In this document: positions 34,253 to 42,958 of the stretch, one piece after another
How the letters are laid out: each line of letters opens with the position of its first letter
Position numbering within the stretch: position 1 is the first letter of the stretch
NCBI GenBank assembly: GCA_947481985.1
Contig: CANKIK010000016.1
Coordinates: forward strand, 1 to 51,915
Reading direction: 5' to 3'
From: QWOP01 sp003669605
GTDB taxonomy: Bacteria > Planctomycetota > Planctomycetia > Pirellulales > UBA1268
Length of the DNA stretch: 51,915 bases
The notes under the pieces: model-generated
The model's input: only the letters and a program-made list of their open reading frames with translations
The model's database searches: none
Told to the model about the DNA's origin: nothing
Program-made: the position numbers and the translations under genes

Positions 34253-35716
34253 TCAGCGTGCGTCCCAGCGCAGGGGGGGGGAATCGAGACGCTGGATGTG
34301 CTGGCTGCGGAAGGCGTTGAAACGGCTGTCGAGGTCGGCTTGAGCGGCAAACGTGGCGGCGCCGACGCCAATCGCCCGTTTGATCGCCGCCTCGTCGACG
34401 AGCCCTAGGCCACGGATCGTCTGCAGGAGCCCGGCGATCCGCGGGTCGGCCTCGACCTGCTCGGCGGCGCCCTCCTTCACTGCGGCGGCATCGGCAGACT
34501 GGGTGTCGCGCCAGATCATCTCCCACGATCCCTCAGGCATGCGGACCTCGAACACCGACTCCACCTCCGCGCGGCCGGCGGCGGGATCGAGTTTCACCCG
34601 CGTCGCCCGGTAGCGTCCCACATCGGCAGCCTGTGTGCGGGCCGACTGGAGCCATTTTTCAGCCGGTTGGCCCGGCGGATTGGCAGCGGAAGCCGGCGGC
34701 GCTGCGGGCAGACGATCTTTTTGAAGCCCACCGAGCACTTCGTCGAGGCCGAGCCCACCCAACGCCCCGTCGCCGCCACCGAGCAATTGCGCCAGCTGCG
34801 GAAGGATTCCAACCAGCCCCTCCTCCGTCTCGCCGGCCTTCACCACCCTGTCGCCAAACCCTTGGAAAGAGACCGGTTCGCCGAGGGCATCGTCCACCAG
34901 CGCCATCCGTGCCTGCCACTCGCGGTCGTCCTGCGGCAAGGGGGGCAGCCGGTCGCCAAGCCCCGGCGGCGGCGCCAACGGATCGATCCCTCTGGCCTTG
35001 AGTTCCTTGGTCAGATCGGGGGCACTGCGCCCCTCGACATCCTCCAACCGCTCGCTCCAGGCCCAGCGGGCGATCCGCTGCGCCGCCTGACCGCTCGCCC
35101 GGACCTTCTGCACCCGCTGCGGCGCGATCCGCAGCAGGGTGAATTGTGTCTCGCCGCGTCTGGCCGCCGGAGGGCGCAGCGGGCGAGCGTCGTCGTCAGC
35201 CTCATCCACCAACTTCCCCGCCGCATCGCGCTGCCTGGCCTGCTCCGCCGCCGCTAGCCAGTCATCGACGCGATCCGCCTCGCGGCGCAGAAGCCCGAGC
35301 GTCCGCGTGCGGCTCTCCGGCAAACTGTCGATCGTCGCCGCCAGACGCTTGGCCAGTGACGTCATCACCGCTCGGGTCTGCAGCCGCTCTTCGGCAATCA
35401 GGGCCGCGGCCGCCTCCGGGGCATGGGCATCGAGCCAGTCTCGCTGCACCGCCACGTCGAGCGTGCCGTCGGGGAGCTTGCTGACGACCGCCCCGCGGAT
35501 CTCGCCACCACCGGCAATCGCAATCACGTCGGTCACGCCGATCGCGACCTTGCCTGTCGCCGGAGTCTTGCCCGTTGCCTGTGCCTTGGCCGTCGCCGGC
35601 TGGGCCCAGACAGTCAGGCTGCTCTCAAGCAGACAGCCCACCGCCATCGCGACCAGCCCCAGCCGTAACCACGTGGGAATGCTCGCTCCCAACATGGTGG
35701 AAAAGTTCGCTCCCAT
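34253..35716 (-). CDS. exported protein of unknown function in the heme operon
   Basis: A 487-residue protein; ATG 35716 has GAGGGG 9 nt upstream. The N-terminus has a signal-like hydrophobic segment (LRLGLVAMAVGCLLESSLTVWA). A small beta-domain follows (VTDVIAIAGGGEIRGAVVSK) that resembles an Sm-like or regulatory beta-barrel used to report on a parameter. Then come charged helical regions rich in Arg/Ala/Glu, a Gly/Leu segment GGGDGALGGLGLDEVLGGL and a C-terminal segment with VESVFEVRMPEGSWEMIWRD. I do not recognise the family. It is 30 bp behind the DUF1552 gene and 34 bp ahead of the isomerase-like gene. Confidence 0.75.
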   Translation of the reverse strand: MGANFSTMLGASIPTWLRLGLVAMAVGCLLESSLTVWAQPATAKAQATGKTPATGKVAIGVTDVIAIAGGGEIRGAVVSKLPDGTLDVAVQRDWLDAHAPEAAAALIAEERLQTRAVMTSLAKRLAATIDSLPESRTRTLGLLRREADRVDDWLAAAEQARQRDAAGKLVDEADDDARPLRPPAARRGETQFTLLRIAPQRVQKVRASGQAAQRIARWAWSERLEDVEGRSAPDLTKELKARGIDPLAPPPGLGDRLPPLPQDDREWQARMALVDDALGEPVSFQGFGDRVVKAGETEEGLVGILPQLAQLLGGGDGALGGLGLDEVLGGLQKDRLPAAPPASAANPPGQPAEKWLQSARTQAADVGRYRATRVKLDPAAGRAEVESVFEVRMPEGSWEMIWRDTQSADAAAVKEGAAEQVEADPRIAGLLQTIRGLGLVDEAAIKRAIGVGAATFAAQADLDSRFNAFRSQHIQRLDSPPLRWDAR

Positions 35717-35746
35717 CGACGATCCCCTCAATGGCCGCACAGGGAA

Positions 35747-37072
35747 CTATCCGATCTCGGCCAGTTTTTCCGTTGCATCGCCGAAACTACTCTGCGGCAG
35801 GCCGCAAACATCCAAGAGCGACATGTACAGCCGGCACATCTGCCGCTGCTCTTGACCGGAGTAATCGAGCACGCGGCCGCCGGTGATCTTGCCACCACCG
35901 CCGCCGACAAGCACCACCGGCAACTGCGAGGCATCGTGGTGGCCCGACATCATGCTCGAACAGTAGAGGATGGCGGTGTTGTCCAGTGCCGTCCGCTCCC
36001 CTTCCTGGATGGCGTCCAGACGGCGGGCGATGTGGGCCAACTGGGCGATGAAGAACTGATTGACTTTGAGCCAGTCGGGGGTGTCGGAATGCGACAGAAG
36101 GTGGTGAATCATGTAGTCGACGCCGAGGTTCGGGAACCGCAGCGACGAGTGGTCGTTGTTGAGTTTGAGCGTGCAGACCCGCGTCGAATCGGTCTGGAAG
36201 GCGAGGACGAGGATGTCGCTCATCAGCCGCATGTGATCGCCGATGTCCTGGGGGACACCGTCGGCAGGCCGCGGCATGTCGGGGCCGGTGAGGGTCGGCT
36301 TCCAGCCCTGCAATTCCCCCCGCTTCCCCGCCGACTCGATCCGCCGCTCCACGTCTCGGACACTCTCTAAGTATTCGTCGAGTTTCCGCTGGTCGCCGAG
36401 ACTGACGGTGCGGCGGAAGTCCTCGGCATCCTCGCGGACAGCGTCGAGAACGCTCACGTCTTCGCGGGTTGTCTCATCCTTGAAGAGCCGGTCAAAGGCC
36501 AACGCCGGGTAGATCTCCAGCGGCGTCGGCGACGTCGGCGAACTCCAGGAGATGTGGGAGCTGTAGAGCATCGAGTAGTTTTTGTGGACGCTGGCGTTGC
36601 TCTTCTCGCAACCGAGCACGAGGCTCGGCACCTTGGTTGAACGGCCGTGCGCGTGCGCCACCAACTGGTCGACACTCGTCCCAGAGCGGATCTCGCCGCC
36701 ACTGGCCAGCGGCGCTCCGGAGAGGATGTTGCCGGTCTGCGAGGAGTGGATGTTTCCCTTGAGGGCCTCGGCGTTGTAGAGGCCCTTGATGAACGTCAGC
36801 CGCTGGCGGAAATCGGCGAGGGGTTTGAGCACCTCTCCCAATTCCATCTCCTGCCCCTCCCCCTTGGCCCACCACTCTTTGCCGTGGAAACCATTGCCGG
36901 AGAACAGCACCGCCAGCCGCGTCGGGGCCCCCGATTGCGGTGCGATTCCAGCAGCCGTCTCGGCAGCCCAGACATTCCGCGACTCCATCCACGGCAGCGC
37001 CATCGAGACCCCGAGACCGCGGAGGAACGTCCGCCGACGGAGCCACTGGCTGCGGGTGGGGATCGGATTCAT
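35747..37072 (-). CDS. DUF1552 protein (Tat-exported)
   Basis: A 441-residue DUF1552 protein. ATG 37072 is chosen over the open frame to 37108 because GAGGTG lies 5 nt upstream. The N-terminus is a Tat signal, LRRRTFLRGLGVSMALPWME, which is itself diagnostic of the family. Other marks are VLFSGNGFHGKEWW, NAEALKGNIHSSQTGNILSG, FQTDSTRVCTLKLNNDHS and HHLLSHSD. DUF1552 genes typically stand beside a DUF1592-type heme protein, and this one directly follows it (99 bp). By analogy with DUF1501 it is taken to be a metal-dependent hydrolase-like periplasmic protein, but no activity is known to me. Confidence 0.93.
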   Translation of the reverse strand: MNPIPTRSQWLRRRTFLRGLGVSMALPWMESRNVWAAETAAGIAPQSGAPTRLAVLFSGNGFHGKEWWAKGEGQEMELGEVLKPLADFRQRLTFIKGLYNAEALKGNIHSSQTGNILSGAPLASGGEIRSGTSVDQLVAHAHGRSTKVPSLVLGCEKSNASVHKNYSMLYSSHISWSSPTSPTPLEIYPALAFDRLFKDETTREDVSVLDAVREDAEDFRRTVSLGDQRKLDEYLESVRDVERRIESAGKRGELQGWKPTLTGPDMPRPADGVPQDIGDHMRLMSDILVLAFQTDSTRVCTLKLNNDHSSLRFPNLGVDYMIHHLLSHSDTPDWLKVNQFFIAQLAHIARRLDAIQEGERTALDNTAILYCSSMMSGHHDASQLPVVLVGGGGGKITGGRVLDYSGQEQRQMCRLYMSLLDVCGLPQSSFGDATEKLAEIG

Positions 37073-37171
37073 GGAGCACCTCGGGCGAAAATGGGGCGAA
37101 GACAGCACAAGGGACAGGAACGATCGAGACTCTTTGCTTCGGCCAGACGGGGGCCAGACGGGGACGAGCGG

Positions 37172-40100
37172 TTACGGTGAAACCCCCTGGGCAAGCATAG
37201 CCCGGCCCCGGATCTCCAGGAACTGCGGGCTCTCCACGATTTGACGGACCACGTCGGCCGCCCCTCGGTCAGCAGCCGCCACCAGCCGTTCGATCAATGG
37301 CTCGTCGGAGAGTTGCACGCTGCGGCCCAGGGCGTATCCGAGCAGCTTTTTGACAAACTGGCGGACAAACTCATCGCGGTGATTGGCCACCAGATGGTCG
37401 CGGAGGCCGGGGAGGCCGTCGACCGGAGTGCCCACCGCCGTGGCGATCGCTTCTGCTCCCGCCTGCCGGTCGGGAAGGATCGCCCGGGCATCGACTTCAA
37501 GCCCCGCGGCATCCTTTGTCCTCAACCTGCCGATGGCATCAAAGCCCTCCAGCGCGAAGCCGTAGGGATCGATCGTTCGGTGACAGCCCGCGCAGGCGGC
37601 TTGGGTGGAGTGGAGTTCGGTGAGCTTCCGCTCCGTGAGCCCCTCCGGAGGCACCTCGGGGAGAATTGGGATTCCCTTCGGCGGCTTGGGGAGTTTGCGA
37701 CCCAGCACCGTCTCCCCCAGCCAGGCACCGCGAAGGATGGGGCTCGTCCGCGAGGCACCACTCTGCTTGGCGAGCACGGCTCCCAGACCGAGGATCCCTC
37801 CGCGCCCCAGGGCCTTCATGCCGTCGATCCGCACCGCTTCCCCCGGAGCAGATCCAGCCAACGGCTCGGGGGCGGCGCCGTAGAACGCCGCCAAAAGCGG
37901 ATCGGCAAAGGTGTGATCGGAGTCGAGGAGTGCCGTCACCGGCCGGTTCCCGCGGAAGAAGTCGACGAAAAACCGGACAGCTTCCTCATGCATCCGTCCG
38001 CGGAGTGCCGCAAACTCAGGGAAGTGGGCCGCGCTCTTCTCGTCGAGGGTGTCGAAGTCGCGGATGTGCAGCCACTGGCAGCCGAACTCAAGCGCCAGCC
38101 GCGCGGCCTTGGGATCGGCGAGCATCCGCTCGACCTGGCTGCCAAGGACCGCCGGATCGTGGAGTGTGCCCGAGTCGGCAAGCGCTTCAAGCGTCGCATC
38201 GGGGAGGCTCGACCAGAGAAAATAACTCAGCCGCGCCGCCAATTCGTGGTCGCTCACCGGTCGGGCCCCGCTCCCCGGCGGCGCCGATTCCAGGTGGTAG
38301 AGAAAGGCGGGGGCGATGAGCATCCGCGCCAGGACCGCACGGATGGCAGCCTCGTGCGGGATCTCCTCGGCCCGCAACTTGGCGTACAGACCGCGCAGGG
38401 CTACCTCTTCATTCCCCTCCAACGGCCGCCGCCAGGCGCTCCGCGCCAGCCGGAGCACCGCACTGACATGCGCGGGCTCGGCGGCGACAAGCTCCGCCCG
38501 GTAGGCCGCGGCGCGATCGAGGATCGGCTGACGGAGCCCCTCGAAAGCGCTGGGATCGGCATCCTGCGTGGCGTATTGCCAGAGTTGCTCGTAGGCATCG
38601 ACCAGCTGCAGCGCATCGCCGCTGACGAAGTGCAATTCATTCCACATCCGGTCGAGTTCGGCACCCTCGCTGTCGGAGAGGACCAGCCGCTTGAGATGAT
38701 CGTCCTCGCGGTGATAGAGCGTCAGCGTCACCACCTCGTCGACCGGCACAATCTTCGTGTAGCACAGCGCCGCCGGAAACGTCTCCCGGAAGGTGGCAAA
38801 CTGCGACTCAAGCGCCGCGCGACGGCCTGCGTCGCGGACGATGATCGGATTGGACGACAGCGGCGGCCCAGCGCTGTCAGACCACATCCCCCCCGGGGCT
38901 GCGGTGGCCGCACCGGGAGTGGCGGAAACGGCCGCCGGGGCGGCCAACAGGACTTGGGCCTGGATCGAACCGGCGGGGGGCGGAGCCGCGCCTTCCGCGA
39001 CCGACAGCGGCTCGGCGAGCGTGGCAACGGTGACCAGTTCCGCCCCAGCGACGAGTTCGGCAGGCAACTCGATGCGGACGACTGTTGGGGCGGCCAATGC
39101 AAGCGCGTGGCGATCGATCGCCCCGCCGTCGGCCCGGGTGCCAAACAGCGCGGGGTCGGGGCTGATCCCAGCCACCGACTCCAGCACCCCATCGGCCACG
39201 GGGATCACCCGGGCGGCGGCCAGATCGGCCCGCGCCGCCGAGAGCAGCGGTCCGGTGAGGCTCGTGAGGTGTTCGTGGAGGATTCGGTCGGGGGAGTCGG
39301 CCGGGAGTTCGCCGGGGCCGTCACGGAGCAGTTTTTCCACCCCTTCTGCCAGTGTGTGGCGGGTCACGACATCGGCGGCAGATCGCCAGCGATCGAGGAG
39401 CGATCCCCGCGGGATCACAGCCAAACTTGTCTCCTCGCTATCAGGCTCACTGACAAAGTGCCAGACATCGGCATTGCCGTGGGAATCGGCGTGCGGGTTG
39501 CCGGCGAGGAGATCGGGGACGACGTCGCGGGCGAGGTTCCATTCGCGGGCCTCTTCCCCCGACTGGCGGATTGTGAGATCGACCGCCGTCAGATCACAGG
39601 AGTGGTCGCGGCCCCCCGGTCCGATCGAAAGGAGGACGACGTCCCCCGGCTTGACGACCACATCGGGAAACGGACCGACAGCGACGACCGAATCGCCCTG
39701 CGCTTTCCCTGAAGCCAGTCGCACCACCGCCCCCCCACGCCGCACCTCGACCACCCAGGTGACGCCATTGCCGCACGCGGCATGGGCATGTTGCACGGAG
39801 CCGTCGATGGCCACCGTGGCGGCCACCGGGCTCTTCCAGGCAAGGATAGCGCGGAGCGTTGGCGATGGATGGACAGCGAGGCTCCGGGGCTTCATCGTCC
39901 CCGGCACCTTGACTGTCTCATCGGTGGGGTTGGCGATCACCGAGAGGGCATCGGCCGCAGTCCATCCCGTCACCAGCGGATAGTCGGCATGCGCCTCCAT
40001 CCGTCCTCCGATCCGACCGTCGAGTTTCACGCCCCCCTGACCGATCCCCAGGTAGGCCAGCCACGATCCGAGAATCGCAGCGTCGACCCCCTGCCGTCCG

Positions 40101-41458
40101 GCCAGTTCACCGCGGGCAGCATCGTCGAGCGGCCCCTCGACAGTGGCCGCGATCCCCAATACTTCGGCGGTGGCGTCGACGAGCGTGGCCCGCCTTGCGG
40201 CCAGGCCCGCCACCACCCCACGGAGGTCGGCGAGCAGCAAGTCCGGCTTCCCCGGAGAGACGATCCGCGGTGCCTCAAAGACGCCCAAGTCACCGGCGGC
40301 CGTGTCACCGGCATCGCCGGCCACAAACCACACCGGGATCGAGCCCTCGATGCCGGTCTTCGGCAGTTTGACGCGGATTTCACGCCGTTCAACGACCGGG
40401 GTGACCGGTGTCTGCCAGGCCTTCGGGCCGTCGCGCTTGCCGATGTGGCCGATGGTGTTGAATGTCCAAAGCGCCGCTTGCCAGGGGGCGATCCTTTCGG
40501 CCAGACGCCCGGCATCCCCGGGCCCCGCCGACCGCCAGTCGACGCGGACCGCATCCAGCGGCAGGCAGGGGGCCGGATCGGTGAGCGCGGAAACGAGTGC
40601 CGTGAGGTATTTCGGGCTGACGCCGTGACGGGTGGCGGCCTCATCGATGGAGACGGTGCCGGCCAGGATGGCATCGCGCTCAACCAGCGACGCTGCCAGA
40701 CAGGCTTCCAGCGGCAGCCTTCCGCCGGCGTTGGTGTCGAAGGCAATCCCCTGGAGATTGACACTCGTGGCGCCGCTGTTGGCGGTGTTGCGCGCGTAGA
40801 TGCTGCGGATTTTCGCCAGCGTCTCCTCTGTCCAATCGCGCTTCGTCGTCGACGGACTAAAGTGGATGCCATCGGTCGTGAGCACGGCGTGGGCGGCGAT
40901 GTCCTTGGCGGCGTCGAGATATTTGCTCACCATCTCCGCCGACATCACCAGCGCCTGGCCGACGTTGGTGAAGCCTTCACCGGCAGCCCCGTCGGCGGGA
41001 AATTCCTTGGCTGGATCGAGTCCGGCCACGCCGGTCAGATCGCGGACGGTGGCCGTGTACTCGGCGTTGGAGAGGCGGCGGAGAACGACCGCACCGGGGT
41101 CCCCTGCAGTCCGCGCCGCCAGCGAAAGCAACTCGCGCCGCACCGCGCCGCGAAGAGCCGCCAGTTCCTCAGCGCTCGGCTGCGGCGCCCCTTGCGGGGG
41201 CATGGCTCCCGCCCGCAACTGGTCGGCGGCCAACTGCCACACTGCCGGATCAGCCGCCACGTCGGCCGCAGTAGAAAATCGCTCCAGGTCGATCTCCCCC
41301 GCCTTCTCAGCGGTGGAGTGGCAATCGATGCAGTAGCGGGTGACCAGCGGACGGACATCGCTGTCAAAGCCGTCGGCCACTGCCTGCGTGGCCATCAACC
41401 AGCCCGCCAGGGCCAGCGGCAGGCCAACGGCAAGACAACCAACTTGGAAACGTGTCAT
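37172..41458 (-). CDS. large heme-c DUF1587/1592/1588/1585 protein with an inserted beta-module
   Basis: A 1428-residue exported protein. ATG 41458 opens a signal peptide (VGCLAVGLPLALAGWLM); an open frame to 41596 would overlap the DUF1501 gene. The order seen is an N-terminal cytochrome with CIDCH (Cys43, Cys46, His47), DUF1587 (VLRRLSNAEYTATVRDLTG), and then a large insertion (about residues 250-900). In the insertion a beta-module has LAWKSPVAATVAIDGSV and GDVVLLSIGPGGRDH. DUF1595, DUF1592 (FLYHLE, ELAARLSYFLWSSLPD), DUF1588 and DUF1585 follow, the latter with CAGCH (Cys1289, Cys1292, His1293) and DPYGFALEGFDAIGRLR. Most members I know are about 750-1000 residues; the insertion accounts for the excess. 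Partner of the DUF1552 protein. Confidence 0.92.
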   Translation of the reverse strand: MTRFQVGCLAVGLPLALAGWLMATQAVADGFDSDVRPLVTRYCIDCHSTAEKAGEIDLERFSTAADVAADPAVWQLAADQLRAGAMPPQGAPQPSAEELAALRGAVRRELLSLAARTAGDPGAVVLRRLSNAEYTATVRDLTGVAGLDPAKEFPADGAAGEGFTNVGQALVMSAEMVSKYLDAAKDIAAHAVLTTDGIHFSPSTTKRDWTEETLAKIRSIYARNTANSGATSVNLQGIAFDTNAGGRLPLEACLAASLVERDAILAGTVSIDEAATRHGVSPKYLTALVSALTDPAPCLPLDAVRVDWRSAGPGDAGRLAERIAPWQAALWTFNTIGHIGKRDGPKAWQTPVTPVVERREIRVKLPKTGIEGSIPVWFVAGDAGDTAAGDLGVFEAPRIVSPGKPDLLLADLRGVVAGLAARRATLVDATAEVLGIAATVEGPLDDAARGELAGRQGVDAAILGSWLAYLGIGQGGVKLDGRIGGRMEAHADYPLVTGWTAADALSVIANPTDETVKVPGTMKPRSLAVHPSPTLRAILAWKSPVAATVAIDGSVQHAHAACGNGVTWVVEVRRGGAVVRLASGKAQGDSVVAVGPFPDVVVKPGDVVLLSIGPGGRDHSCDLTAVDLTIRQSGEEAREWNLARDVVPDLLAGNPHADSHGNADVWHFVSEPDSEETSLAVIPRGSLLDRWRSAADVVTRHTLAEGVEKLLRDGPGELPADSPDRILHEHLTSLTGPLLSAARADLAAARVIPVADGVLESVAGISPDPALFGTRADGGAIDRHALALAAPTVVRIELPAELVAGAELVTVATLAEPLSVAEGAAPPPAGSIQAQVLLAAPAAVSATPGAATAAPGGMWSDSAGPPLSSNPIIVRDAGRRAALESQFATFRETFPAALCYTKIVPVDEVVTLTLYHREDDHLKRLVLSDSEGAELDRMWNELHFVSGDALQLVDAYEQLWQYATQDADPSAFEGLRQPILDRAAAYRAELVAAEPAHVSAVLRLARSAWRRPLEGNEEVALRGLYAKLRAEEIPHEAAIRAVLARMLIAPAFLYHLESAPPGSGARPVSDHELAARLSYFLWSSLPDATLEALADSGTLHDPAVLGSQVERMLADPKAARLALEFGCQWLHIRDFDTLDEKSAAHFPEFAALRGRMHEEAVRFFVDFFRGNRPVTALLDSDHTFADPLLAAFYGAAPEPLAGSAPGEAVRIDGMKALGRGGILGLGAVLAKQSGASRTSPILRGAWLGETVLGRKLPKPPKGIPILPEVPPEGLTERKLTELHSTQAACAGCHRTIDPYGFALEGFDAIGRLRTKDAAGLEVDARAILPDRQAGAEAIATAVGTPVDGLPGLRDHLVANHRDEFVRQFVKKLLGYALGRSVQLSDEPLIERLVAAADRGAADVVRQIVESPQFLEIRGRAMLAQGVSP

Positions 41459-41504
41459 GGGAGACGGAATCCTGCGGGGGAGGACAGAGAGATTGGTGCG
41501 GGCA

Positions 41505-42896
41505 TCAGGCCACGACGTCGTGAACCACGGTGCCGTGGACGTCGGTGAGCCGGTAATCACGCCCGGCGTGGCGGTAGGTGAGCCGCTCGTGATCAAAACC
41601 CATCAGATGGAGGATCGTGGCGTGGAAGTCGTGGGTGTGGACCGGCTTCACCACCGACCGCAGCCCATGCTCGTCGGTGGCGCCGTGGACCATCCCCCCC
41701 TTCGCGCCGCCACCTGCCAGCCACGACGTGAAGGCCCAGGGATGGTGTTCGCGCCCCTTGGCATCGGCGGTGTTGTTGAAGGGGGTGCGCCCAAACTCGG
41801 TCGTCCACACCACCAGCGTCTCGTCGAGCATGCCACGGGACTTCAGATCGGCAAGCAGAGCGCCGATCGGCTGATCGACATTCTTGGCCAGCCCAACGTG
41901 CGACATCATGTCGCCATGCGCATCCCAGTTGTTGCTCGAACCGGTATCGATCAACTCCACAAACCGCACGCCACGCTCCACCAGGCGGCGGGCCGCCAGA
42001 CACTGCCAGCCGAAACCGGTAGTCTGGCCGGGAGCGAGGCCGTAGGAAGCGAGCGTCGAGGGAGTCTCGGTGGAGAAGTCGAAGGCATCGGGCACCGCCA
42101 TCTGCATCCCGAAGGCGGTCTCGAAACTGCGGAGGCGGGCGGCGAGATCGGCGCCAGCAGGCCGGGTGGCGAGATGCTCTTCGTTCGCCCCCCGGAGGGC
42201 CTCCAGTTCCAGCAATTGCCGCTCAGCCGGCACGCGCCGCGCCACATTCGCCACCGGCTCGGCACCGGGGACCACGAGCGTGCCTTGGTGGGCTCCAGGG
42301 AGGAAATCGCTCGCGTAGACCTGCGTGCCGGCATAGGTCTGCTGCGGCGCGATGACCACGAACGAGGGGAGATTGCGGTTGAACGAGCCGAGGCCGTAAC
42401 TGACCCACGAGCCGATGCTCGGCCGCGAGAAGGCAAACGAGCCGGTGTGCATGCCGAGCGTGGCGTTGTAGTGGTTGGAGTGGGAGGTGTGCATCGAGCG
42501 AATCATGGCGATGTCGTCGACATGGCCGGCGACATGGGGAAAGAGCGTGCTCACTTCCGTGCCACATTCCCCGGACGGTGAAAACTCCCACTGCGGAGCC
42601 TTGAGAAAAATCCGCTCGTAGCCGGGGCGGTCCTTGATCTCGGGGTGGTCGGCCTTGATCTCCTTGCCATGGTCGCGATGGAGTGCCGGCTTGGGGTCGA
42701 AGGTGTCGACGTGCGACACTCCGCCGGTCATGAAGAGGAAGATCACCTGCTTCGCCCTGGCGAGCGCCGGCGGCAGGCGCGGCGCGAGCGGGTCGGCGGT
42801 TGCCAGGCCCCCATCAGCCCGGAGGAGGTCGGCGACGACGCCCTCCATGAGCAGCGACCCGGCGACGGCGGAGCGGAGCAGGTGGCGCCGGTTCAT
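41505..42896 (-). CDS. DUF1501 protein paired with the DUF1549/DUF1553 heme protein
   Basis: A 463-residue DUF1501 protein of the subtype that accompanies PSCyt1-DUF1549-DUF1553 proteins. The N-terminus has MNRRHLLRSAVAGSLL, a Tat-like motif. Family segments are FLFMTGGVSHVDTFDPKP, IRSMHTSHSNHYNATLGMHTG, DTGSSNNWDAHGDM and VVWTTEFGRTPFNN. It differs clearly from copies A-C (TTEFGRTPF instead of WGEFGRTPKIN), so it belongs to another branch. It starts 62 bp downstream of the heme protein gene and ends 46 bp before the DUF1592-type gene. Confidence 0.94.
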   Translation of the reverse strand: MNRRHLLRSAVAGSLLMEGVVADLLRADGGLATADPLAPRLPPALARAKQVIFLFMTGGVSHVDTFDPKPALHRDHGKEIKADHPEIKDRPGYERIFLKAPQWEFSPSGECGTEVSTLFPHVAGHVDDIAMIRSMHTSHSNHYNATLGMHTGSFAFSRPSIGSWVSYGLGSFNRNLPSFVVIAPQQTYAGTQVYASDFLPGAHQGTLVVPGAEPVANVARRVPAERQLLELEALRGANEEHLATRPAGADLAARLRSFETAFGMQMAVPDAFDFSTETPSTLASYGLAPGQTTGFGWQCLAARRLVERGVRFVELIDTGSSNNWDAHGDMMSHVGLAKNVDQPIGALLADLKSRGMLDETLVVWTTEFGRTPFNNTADAKGREHHPWAFTSWLAGGGAKGGMVHGATDEHGLRSVVKPVHTHDFHATILHLMGFDHERLTYRHAGRDYRLTDVHGTVVHDVVA

Positions 42897-42958
42897 GGGT
42901 GGGACTCGCGGAGTGGATCGTGGAGGAACGTGAACAGGCCGGGGACCGGCAGCGGCTG

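Noticed and set aside
37241..41548. Long plus-strand frames (823 and 588 codons) antisense to the DUF1592-type gene
   Set aside because: Antisense shadows. The minus-strand gene has heme motifs and known domains throughout, and the antisense products are compositionally odd.
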